Translations under genes and position numbers: made by a program
Shown here: positions 28,546 through 35,403 of the stretch, one piece after another
How positions within the stretch are numbered: position 1 is the stretch's first letter
Layout: each line of letters opens with the position of its first letter
The notes under the pieces: model-generated
The model's input: only the letters and a program-made list of their open reading frames with translations
Database searches by the model: none
Told to the model about the DNA's origin: nothing
Assembly (NCBI GenBank): GCA_040388625.1
Contig: JAZKBK010000005.1
Span: 285,478 to 349,477 of the forward strand
From: Gemmatimonadota bacterium
GTDB taxonomy: Bacteria; Gemmatimonadota; Gemmatimonadetes; Gemmatimonadales; Gemmatimonadaceae
Length of the DNA stretch: 64,000 nt
Direction: 5' to 3'

Positions 28546-29103
28546 CTACAGTCCGTCCCACGCCGTGAACCTGGGCGGCTTGGGGAAGGGAGGGCCAGCC
28601 TCGATCACGATGTCAGCATGAGCCAGGAGCGGAATGGAGCCCGGGTCTCCCATGAACGGCTTGCCATCGACCCATACTCGGAGTGATTCTCCCTTCCTTG
28701 CATGAGCGGTGGCAGCGACGCTACGGTTCAGCGGCTGTCTCCACACGGCGAAGAAATCAGCCAGCGTGAAGGAACGGTCTTTCGGCGCCTCGATGTGAAT
28801 GACTCCGTCCGGCGTGTGCGTGTGTAGCCAGTAGATGCACTGCTTCCCCGCAGGCTGGCCGACATTCGGTGGTATCTCGACCGACTTGCCATGGTCGAGG
28901 ATCAGTAGATGCTGATGTATGTGGATCCGTTGTCCTTCCTGCGCGTCGCAGGAGATTCCGCCAACGGGTTGCCCGGCGGGCACAATTGATTGCGCGAGGA
29001 GGGGCGCCGGTGCGATAGCCGAGCCGAACGACAGCACCAACGCGACCGAAGTCGCCAGGGTCAGTGACCGAGTTGCATGAGCGACGTGACGCAGCGGGGA
29101 CAT
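28546..29103 (-). CDS. Exported His-motif protein of unknown function
   Basis: A 185-residue protein with a signal peptide (SVALVLSFGSAIAPAPLLAQ). The mature part has two conserved-looking His motifs, IHIHQHLLI and YWLHTHTPDGVIHIEAP, two Cys residues (ISCDAQEG and KQCIYW) that may pair, and FTLADFFAVWRQPLN. Many exported bacterial proteins of unknown function share the pattern 'C..HxHxHL..C..LHTH..GVIHIE'; the clustered His residues suggest a metal centre. This is the clearest candidate in the island for an uncharacterised metalloprotein. Confidence 0.72.
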   Translation of the reverse strand: MSPLRHVAHATRSLTLATSVALVLSFGSAIAPAPLLAQSIVPAGQPVGGISCDAQEGQRIHIHQHLLILDHGKSVEIPPNVGQPAGKQCIYWLHTHTPDGVIHIEAPKDRSFTLADFFAVWRQPLNRSVAATAHARKGESLRVWVDGKPFMGDPGSIPLLAHADIVIEAGPPFPKPPRFTAWDGL

Positions 29104-29193
29104 GAAATCCAGAGTCCGGATAGGTTTGTGAATGGAGAGCGACTCATCGAGTCGTTACAGCATCAAAAGTACAGCTCACAATCCGGCGGCACC

Positions 29194-29391
29194 ATGCAGA
29201 CGACAACAGTGCTTACCTGTCCCGAATGCGGCCGCACCGAGACGCTGGAGATGCCGACCGATGCCTGCGTCATTTTCCACCAGTGCGCAGGCTGTGGAAC
29301 AGTGCTTCGTCCGAGGGCAGGCGACTGCTGCGTTTACTGCTCATACGGATCGGTGCCGTGTCCGTCCAGGCAGGCGGAACGCGCCGGTTAG
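29194..29391 (+). CDS. Small GDCC(x)YCS zinc-ribbon-like protein
   Basis: A 65-residue protein with two CxxC pairs (TCPECGRTE and HQCAGCGTVL) followed by RAGDCCVYCSYGSVPCPS. The GDCCVxCSYG tail is a recognisable small-protein family often met near heavy-metal genes; its function is not established. No signal peptide, so it is cytoplasmic. The longer upstream frame from 29077 was rejected because the homologous part begins at the ATG at 29194. It diverges from the His-motif protein gene. Confidence 0.7.
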   Translation: MQTTTVLTCPECGRTETLEMPTDACVIFHQCAGCGTVLRPRAGDCCVYCSYGSVPCPSRQAERAG

Positions 29392-29424
29392 CGGATCAAC
29401 TTCGAGATATCAGAGCAAGCCGGC

Positions 29425-30309
29425 TCAGCGGGGCAGCTTCCTTCCGGTGAGCGAGTACGCTTCCATCTCCCACGGTTGACGCCTGTATGCAATTTCAGGG
29501 GCGATCAGCTGGGCAAGCGCCGGGACGAGCAGGCCAACGTCCAGATGGCGTGCAAAGCGACGACCAAGCTGCGTCTGCTGCAGAAGTTCGCGCTCGATCG
29601 GCAGACCGATCACGTCATTGGCGAAGTCCTCCTGCAGAACGTGAATCGTTTCGTGAGCGAGTACGCTAGCCCGCAGACGCCGGCTTGGCCCGAGCGCATC
29701 GGGTGCAAGCCGGATCGTCCCGAGTCCCTCTGCGCCAGCGAGCTCGACTTTCCCCGCCTCGCCAAAATGCCAACGCCTGTCGCGATAAACCGGTGCGCCG
29801 GCTTGCAGCGATCGGGAAAGGTCCAGACGCGTATTGGGAGAAATCGTCAGGCCGATTGTCGATATGGCTTCGGTGACGTTCACCCGCCAATCAACGTGTC
29901 GGTCGGGCAGGATTACAATCGTCGCGGGGCCAACTGGAAGCAGATACCTGATGGCTGAATCCCCGCCAGCCGCAACGAGCGAGATTCCCACGCTGGAGAG
30001 CTCTCGTCCTACGAATCCAGCGCTCTGAAATCGAAAGTCGACGACCTGTTTTCCAGCAGCCATGACAAGTCCGCCAACTGCGCCGCGTCGCAAGCCCGTC
30101 CATACCGGCCTGTGATGAATTGTTGCCGAGAGTGCGCCGGCAACTCCTCCAATTGCGACGTTCACCAGAGCGTTGGATGCGCGCGCGTGCGCGGGCACCT
30201 GCGCCGTGATCGGAGAAGCACCGATCGACGACGCGATAATGATCCAGGCTGCGAGTCGCGCTGGCAAATGGACAAAAAGTCTCACGCTACAAGTTCGTGC
30301 TGATCGCAT
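29425..30309 (-). CDS. Membrane-associated HExxH putative zinc metallopeptidase
   Basis: A 294-residue protein with an N-terminal signal or membrane segment (AAWIIIASSIGASPITAQ) and a glycine-rich stretch (VAIGGVAGALSA). The C-terminal part has AHETIHVLQEDF (H219, E220, H223) and, 58 residues later, PWEMEAY, whose Glu could be the third zinc ligand, a pattern seen in DUF4157-like peptidases. The actual substrate is unknown. The longest frame begins at 30570, but only the ATG at 30309 gives a sensible signal sequence and avoids the divergent lipoprotein gene. Confidence 0.65.
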   Translation of the reverse strand: MRSARTCSVRLFVHLPARLAAWIIIASSIGASPITAQVPAHARASNALVNVAIGGVAGALSATIHHRPVWTGLRRGAVGGLVMAAGKQVVDFRFQSAGFVGRELSSVGISLVAAGGDSAIRYLLPVGPATIVILPDRHVDWRVNVTEAISTIGLTISPNTRLDLSRSLQAGAPVYRDRRWHFGEAGKVELAGAEGLGTIRLAPDALGPSRRLRASVLAHETIHVLQEDFANDVIGLPIERELLQQTQLGRRFARHLDVGLLVPALAQLIAPEIAYRRQPWEMEAYSLTGRKLPR

Positions 30310-30426
30310 CGATGTGTTTGAACAGGATGTCACTGTGCGAATCTGGACAGTGCAGCCAGTTGGCACTAATATGGGCGCACCCGCGCCAAATGTTCTCAGG
30401 GCGCTCATCCTCAAAAGGAGCACATT

Positions 30427-32040
30427 GTGTACGCAAGACCAGGGAACCAGCGGCTCGTCACATCCGTGTGCCTCGCGCTCCTTGTCGCGGCCTGCGGTGG
30501 TGGTGGCGACGGGCCCACGGCGCCTGGTCCTGGTCCCAGCCAGCCCGCTCGCAATGCGCCTGGCGTGCATGCCGTGCTCGGCGCTGGTATTACCGACACC
30601 ATCGATGCCCAGCCTTTACAGGCGCTCGTCGTCGAGGTACGAGGTCCTGACGGACAGCTGGCAACCGGAGCCGTCGTTCGGTTCCAGGCACAACCGCCTG
30701 CCGACACGACGCGTCGGAATGAACCCGCGGTGTCAGTATGCGCACTCACTGCACCGACGTGCGGGCAGTCTGGCTCCGTCTCGCAGTTTACTACTGATAC
30801 CACGGATGCCCAGGGGCGCGCCAAAGCCAGTGTGAGGCTGGGACACGTTGCTGGCCGAGCGGTGGTGCAGCTGACTGTCCCGGAATTCGGAATGGAGGAT
30901 TCCGCGACTTTCACTGTCCTGCCAGGAGCGGCCGCGCGCGTTCGCGCTCTGGCCACCGATACAGCGCTGGCCATCGGTGCCACAGCGAACCTGCGCGGCT
31001 ACGTTGTGGACCGTTACAATAACAGCCGTCCGGAAACCGCCGTTCTCTCCGCAGGTCCCGGCACCGCGCTGACTATCGACGCCACTACTGGCGTTGTTAC
31101 AGGTCGAGACATGGGTACGCAGTGGCTGTTCATGCGCGCCCTGCAGTCCTCCGTCGACTCAACGAGAGTGCGTGTACTGCCGAGCGGGCGGCTGGTGGTA
31201 TGGTCATCCAATGAAGCCGCGGTGCGACTCGTGAATCTTGATGGCAGCGTGCCGCGCACCGTTGCTACCAGCATCGCGAGCGATCTCGGTGCGTTCCCGC
31301 GCTTCGACGCGGCGAGGAAGGGCATCACGATGCATGATGGGTCACAGTACAACGGCGGACCGCCGAATAGTGTGATCGTGATCGACACGACGGGGTCGCC
31401 GCGGCGAGATCTTGGGCCCGATGTCGGCTTCGCCACCGTCATAGCGACCCGCCAGATTGCCGATGGTACGCTGCTCGTCGTTGGGAAAACCGTTGCAGGC
31501 ACACCATGCGCGGGGTTTGCGCTATATCGCGTCGCGGCGGACAATTCACTTACGTGCGTGGCCGCCCTTCCGGGATTGGGTGCGACCTATGGCGCGGCGG
31601 ACATCTCCCACGATGGAACCCGCGTCGCTTATGTCGGTACCGACGCTTCGAATCCGTCGGCGTCACCGTTCGAGCTACGAGTTCTCGATGTCGCGACGGG
31701 CGCGACGACAGTGCTCGAGCCCACCGCGAGCACACCTCGCTGGTCTGCGAGCGACGATCGCGTGGCGTACCTCGTACCCAATTCCGCTGTGTACAACGGC
31801 ATCGATGGCACGGCCGTGATCATCAATGCAGACGCAACCGGGCGCAAGGCGTTGGGGAGCTTCATCTTCAGCCCGGGCCTCGCGTGGTCGCCGGACGGAA
31901 CGTACATCGTCGGTCGCAACAGCGGAACGTCTGACACCGCACTGCGTGTGATACGCATCAGCGACGGCGCTAACGTGCTGTTGCGGTTCCGGACTGCCAC
32001 TGGCACTACTGCGGATTACTACCAGCCCGACTGGCGCTGA
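30427..32040 (+). CDS. Surface lipoprotein: Ig-like (Big_1) domains plus beta-propeller
   Basis: A 537-residue lipoprotein: signal LVTSVCLALLVAACGGGGDG with lipid Cys23 and a Pro/Gly linker. Two Ig-like modules follow (LQALVVEVRGPDGQLATGAVVRF and ATANLRGYVVDRYNNSRPETAV), then a TolB-like propeller (VVWSSNEAAVRLVNLDGS; AAYGAADISHDGTRVAYVG; PGLAWSPDGTYIVGRNSG). Such proteins sit on the cell surface and bind partners or polymers. The start is a GTG with AGGAG eight bases before it. A GC-rich hairpin follows the stop. Confidence 0.8.
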   Translation: MYARPGNQRLVTSVCLALLVAACGGGGDGPTAPGPGPSQPARNAPGVHAVLGAGITDTIDAQPLQALVVEVRGPDGQLATGAVVRFQAQPPADTTRRNEPAVSVCALTAPTCGQSGSVSQFTTDTTDAQGRAKASVRLGHVAGRAVVQLTVPEFGMEDSATFTVLPGAAARVRALATDTALAIGATANLRGYVVDRYNNSRPETAVLSAGPGTALTIDATTGVVTGRDMGTQWLFMRALQSSVDSTRVRVLPSGRLVVWSSNEAAVRLVNLDGSVPRTVATSIASDLGAFPRFDAARKGITMHDGSQYNGGPPNSVIVIDTTGSPRRDLGPDVGFATVIATRQIADGTLLVVGKTVAGTPCAGFALYRVAADNSLTCVAALPGLGATYGAADISHDGTRVAYVGTDASNPSASPFELRVLDVATGATTVLEPTASTPRWSASDDRVAYLVPNSAVYNGIDGTAVIINADATGRKALGSFIFSPGLAWSPDGTYIVGRNSGTSDTALRVIRISDGANVLLRFRTATGTTADYYQPDWR

Positions 32041-32101
32041 AGCGGCGCGTTTGCGGCGCGCAACTGCGCGGTACTTCGCGTCACATTCAACATATATAAC
32101 A

Positions 32102-32127
32102 CCCCGGGGCTTGCGGCAAGCCCGGGG
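32102..32127 (+). terminator. GC-rich hairpin after the Ig-propeller lipoprotein gene
   Basis: CCCCGGGGCTTG and CAAGCCCGGGG can pair over 11 bp with one bulged G and a 3-base loop, 61 bases after the stop. No T-run follows. Confidence 0.5.
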
Positions 32128-32186
32128 CCTCATCGCAAATTCGCTGACCGAAATTAGAACCCGATCTACGGAAAGCGAGGTGCAAT

Positions 32187-33722
32187 ATGACTGAACATGC
32201 GGTGGTGATTGCCGGTGCCGGCCCGACTGGGCTGATGCTGGCGGGCGAGCTTGCGCTGGCTGGCGTCGACGTCGCGATCGTCGAGCGGCGCGCGAGCCAG
32301 GAGCTCGCCGGTTCGCGCGCGGGAGGTCTGCAGTCGCGCACGATCGAGGTGTTCGATCAGCGTGGCATTGCGGATCGGTTTCTTTCGGAAGGACAGGTCG
32401 CCCAGGTCGGAGCGTTCGCGTCGGTCAAGCTGGACATCAGCGACTTTCCAACGCGGCACCCGTATGGGCTCGGATTGTGGCAGAACCACATCGAGCGAAT
32501 CCTCGCCGGCTGGGTGGATGAGCTGAAGGTGCCGATCCATCGCGGACGCGAGGTGACGGGTTTCGTACAGGACCACACTGGCCTCGACGTTCAACTCTCG
32601 AACGGCGAATCGCTGCGGGCGGAATATCTCGTCGGGTGTGATGGAGGCCGCAGTGTGATCCGCAAGACAGCTGGCATCGAGTTCCCCGGATGGGATCCGA
32701 CGATGAGCAGCCTGATCGCCGAGGTCGAGATGACCGAGCAGCCGGAGTTGGGCGTCCACCGCTCGGCGGCAGGCATGTACGCGTTCGGCAAGCTGGAGTA
32801 CGAGATCCGCGATGGCAAGATCATCTACAAGGATGGCGGGTCGATACGTGTAATGGTGCCCGAACCGCATGTCGGGACCAGCAGAGAACCCACGCTCGGC
32901 GATCTCAGCGCTGCGCTCATCGCCGTATGCGGGACGGATTACGGATTGCGCAGTGCCACATCGATCTCCCGATTCACTGACATGACGCGTCAGGCCGCCG
33001 CTTACCGCGACAGACGCGTCCTGCTTGCGGGCGACGCCGCGCACGTGCATTCGCCCGTCGGAGGACAGGGCCTCAACACCGGCGTGCAGGATGCGGTGAA
33101 CCTTGGATGGAAGCTGGCCCAGGTGGTCAGGCAGACATCACCCGAAAGTCTGCTAGATACGTATCACGCCGAGCGTCATCCGATCGCTGCACGCGTTCTG
33201 CGCACCACGATGGCGCAAGTCGCGCTGCTTCGCACGGACGAGCGCACCAGGGCATTGGGCGATGTCGTCACCGAGCTGCTAGGGATGGACGAGCCGCGCA
33301 GGACGTTCGCGGCGAGAATGTCCGGGCTGGACATTCATTACGATCTTGGGGCGGGGCACCCGCTGTTGGGACGCCGGATGCCCGATCTCGATCTGGTCAC
33401 CGCCAACGGTCCGTTGCGGGTCTTTACGCTGCTACACAATGCGCGACCGGTGCTGCTCAAACTCGGCGGGCCTGGCGATTTTGATATCGCTCCATGGGCA
33501 GATCGTGTACAGTCGATCGACGCCGAATACCATGGTACGTGGGAACTTCCGGCACTCGGAGTGGTCGCGCCTCCGACCGCGGTGTTGATCCGGCCTGACG
33601 GATATGTGGCCTGGGTGGGAGAACGATCCGACGGTGGGCTCGTGGACGCGTTGATCACCTGGTTCGGGGCGGGGGATTCGGCGCAATCACGTCGCTTGAG
33701 TGACGGGCCACGAGTATTGTGA
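32187..33722 (+). CDS. FAD-dependent aromatic monooxygenase (PheA/TfdB type)
   Basis: A 511-residue cytoplasmic flavoprotein. Dinucleotide site GAGPTG near the N-terminus with Glu-Arg at the end of the second strand (VERRASQ), the second NAD(P)H/FAD fingerprint DGGRS, and GDAAHVHSPVGGQGLNTGVQDAVNLGWKLA binding the ribityl chain. The C-terminal thioredoxin-like domain typical of phenol hydroxylase-type enzymes is present (residues about 390-500). The family hydroxylates aromatic or polyketide rings using NAD(P)H. The partner pathway is not in the window. The ribosome site GCGAGG precedes the ATG. Confidence 0.9.
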   Translation: MTEHAVVIAGAGPTGLMLAGELALAGVDVAIVERRASQELAGSRAGGLQSRTIEVFDQRGIADRFLSEGQVAQVGAFASVKLDISDFPTRHPYGLGLWQNHIERILAGWVDELKVPIHRGREVTGFVQDHTGLDVQLSNGESLRAEYLVGCDGGRSVIRKTAGIEFPGWDPTMSSLIAEVEMTEQPELGVHRSAAGMYAFGKLEYEIRDGKIIYKDGGSIRVMVPEPHVGTSREPTLGDLSAALIAVCGTDYGLRSATSISRFTDMTRQAAAYRDRRVLLAGDAAHVHSPVGGQGLNTGVQDAVNLGWKLAQVVRQTSPESLLDTYHAERHPIAARVLRTTMAQVALLRTDERTRALGDVVTELLGMDEPRRTFAARMSGLDIHYDLGAGHPLLGRRMPDLDLVTANGPLRVFTLLHNARPVLLKLGGPGDFDIAPWADRVQSIDAEYHGTWELPALGVVAPPTAVLIRPDGYVAWVGERSDGGLVDALITWFGAGDSAQSRRLSDGPRVL

Positions 33723-33741
33723 CGGTCAGTGCGGCCACGCG

Positions 33742-33747
33742 TACATT
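33742..33747 (+). promoter_or_regulatory. -10 box placing the cyclophilin start at 33754
   Basis: TACATT ends six bases before the ATG at 33754 and there is no Shine-Dalgarno sequence. A possible -35, TTGTGA, lies at 33717-33722 (19-base spacer). The transcript is likely leaderless or nearly so. Confidence 0.4.
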
Positions 33748-33753
33748 ATGACG

Positions 33754-34491
33754 ATGCCAAGCCGCCATTCATTCATTATTGCACCACTCGTCCTCGCGAC
33801 GTTTGTAACTCTGGGCTGTGCTATGAGTACAGCCACCAGCGGGGCCACCGCCGACCACACGGCCAGCAGTGTCGATACGCCTCGCAGTTCCGCGGCCATT
33901 CTGCTCGACCCGACGGATCCCGAATGGCGCCGCGCGGCGCCCGCCAGGTCGCATCTCCGCTTCGAGACGACCAAGGGGGTGTTCGTACTCGAGCTGGTGC
34001 GCGCGTGGGGTCCCATCGGTGCCGACCGTTTCTACAACCTTGCTCGGCTCGGCTACTACAACGACGCGCGCTTCCATCGCGTCGTACCGGGTTACATCGT
34101 GCAGTGGGGGATCAACGGAAAGCCGGCAGTGAACGCGGCGTGGAAAGACCAGCAGATCGCCAACGATTCGCCCCGATCGCACAACGTGCGAGGCACGTTC
34201 GCGTTCGCGCAGTTTGGGCCGGGCGATTCGAAGACACGCAACACGGAGATCTACATCAACCTCCGGGACAATCCGCGCAGCGACGCCGAACCGTTCACGA
34301 TGCTGGGTACGGTGATCGAGGGGATGGACGTCCTCGACAGCCTGTACTCAGGCTATGGCGAGAAATCCGGCGGCGGTTTGCGGCAGGGCAAGCAAGGTCC
34401 GCTCCTGGAGGGCGGGAACGCGTACATGGATCTGGAATACCCGAAACTCGATCGGATATTGAGAGTGACGGTGACGACAGTGGAGCGCTGA
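33754..34491 (+). CDS. Cyclophilin-type peptidyl-prolyl isomerase lipoprotein
   Basis: A 245-residue lipoprotein: signal IIAPLVLATFVTLGC with lipid Cys22. The cyclophilin domain spans about 75-235: LRFETTKGVFVLELVRAWGP, GADRFYNLARLGYYNDARFHRVVPGYIVQWG, VRGTFAFAQFGPGDSKTRNTEIYINLRDN and FTMLGTVIEGMDVLDSL. The catalytic Arg is in RFHRVVPG; the usual Gln-x-Gly is present as VQWG. It should catalyse proline isomerisation of exported proteins at a membrane face. Starts at 33748 and 33700 are also in frame; the promoter box favours 33754. Confidence 0.88.
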   Translation: MPSRHSFIIAPLVLATFVTLGCAMSTATSGATADHTASSVDTPRSSAAILLDPTDPEWRRAAPARSHLRFETTKGVFVLELVRAWGPIGADRFYNLARLGYYNDARFHRVVPGYIVQWGINGKPAVNAAWKDQQIANDSPRSHNVRGTFAFAQFGPGDSKTRNTEIYINLRDNPRSDAEPFTMLGTVIEGMDVLDSLYSGYGEKSGGGLRQGKQGPLLEGGNAYMDLEYPKLDRILRVTVTTVER

Positions 34492-34597
34492 GCCAGGGAC
34501 CTTCTGGTCAATCGCACGCCGCGGAGATCCGAGCCGGAAAGGTGGCGACGCGTCATGGCGATAACTGCGAGGCATGACGCTGGCGGTGATATCGGTC

Positions 34598-35296
34598 TTA
34601 CGGTGTGAGTGCGCTCCGGAGACTCTCGGCGTCGATCTCGATCAACCGCGCAGCTGTGGCGCCCGCGTCCTCTTCATCACCGCGCGCGATGGCGTCGACG
34701 AGCGCGTAGTGCAGATCTGTCGTGTCAACGCCGACCACGCTGTCATGCGCGACGTGAACGAGCGTCTCTCGAAGAGCGATGCTGAACGCGTTGTAGACAT
34801 CCGCAAGTACGGCGTTCCTGCTTGCAACGGCGATAGTCCGGTGAAACTCAACGTCGATGTCGACGGCCTGCTCTGATTTTCCCGCGGCGCGAAACTTGTC
34901 ACGTTCGGCAAGCAATTCGCGCAAGCGTCGCACGTCGCTTGCCGTTCGTCTGGCCGCGGCGAGGCGCGCGGTCTCGATCTCCAGGGGCCTGCGCACCTCA
35001 TAGACCTCGAGCGCCGCCGCGCGGCGCAACCGTTGATCCAGCGATTCGCGTCCGGGCGCAGAGGCCATGACATAGGTACCGTCGCCCTGTCGCACTTCGA
35101 GCAGGCCCATGTGTGCAAGCACGACCACAGCCTCGCGAATGGTCGTACGACTGACTCCAAGGGCGTCCCCCAGCTCGGTCTCGGTAGGAATGCGCTTCCC
35201 AGGCACAAGCACCCCCAGAGATATCTGTTGCTGGATTCGGGCGATCACGAGATCGACCAGGCTCCGGCGGGAAGGACGCGTCAGCGATTCGGTCAT
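34598..35296 (-). CDS. FadR-subfamily GntR regulator
   Basis: A 232-residue regulator: N-terminal winged helix (residues about 10-75: LVDLVIARIQQQISLGVLVPGKRIPTE, ELGDALGVSRTTIREAVVVLAHMGLLEVRQGDGTYV) and a C-terminal all-helical FCD domain (RRPLEIETARLAAARRTA, DVEFHRTIAVASRNAVLADVY, LHYALVDAIARGDEEDAGATAARL) with His residues that usually bind a metal and a carboxylate ligand. It diverges from the DUF5916-like gene, and a perfect palindrome sits in the promoter between them, so it most likely represses that gene. Its own start lacks a Shine-Dalgarno sequence. Confidence 0.9.
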   Translation of the reverse strand: MTESLTRPSRRSLVDLVIARIQQQISLGVLVPGKRIPTETELGDALGVSRTTIREAVVVLAHMGLLEVRQGDGTYVMASAPGRESLDQRLRRAAALEVYEVRRPLEIETARLAAARRTASDVRRLRELLAERDKFRAAGKSEQAVDIDVEFHRTIAVASRNAVLADVYNAFSIALRETLVHVAHDSVVGVDTTDLHYALVDAIARGDEEDAGATAARLIEIDAESLRSALTP

Positions 35297-35304
35297 AGGG
35301 ATTC

Positions 35305-35333
35305 ATAGTACGAATAAGCAGCCATCATTGCAA
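35305..35333 (-). promoter_or_regulatory. Promoter of the FadR-type regulator gene, probably leaderless
   Basis: On the minus strand: TTGCAA (35333-35328), a 17-base spacer and TACTAT (35310-35305). The start codon at 35296 is only eight bases past the -10 box, so transcription should begin at or within a few bases of the ATG. Confidence 0.5.
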
Positions 35334-35367
35334 TAGCCGGTGAAGGTACGGCCCAATCCTGGCGCTA

Positions 35368-35396
35368 TTGCAAACATCATACGTATGATGTATTTA
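35368..35396 (+). promoter_or_regulatory. Promoter of the DUF5916-like gene with palindromic operator in the spacer
   Basis: TTGCAA (35368-35373), a 17-base spacer and TATTTA (35391-35396). The 18-bp perfect palindrome ACATCATACGTATGATGT (35374-35391) fills the spacer. The ATG is seven bases after the -10 box. A GntR/FadR dimer bound here would block RNA polymerase. Confidence 0.6.
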
Positions 35397-35403
35397 TTCC
35401 ATC

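Noticed and set aside
34574-34876. 100-codon plus-strand frame downstream of the cyclophilin gene
   Set aside because: Mostly antisense to the FadR-type regulator and without any start signal.
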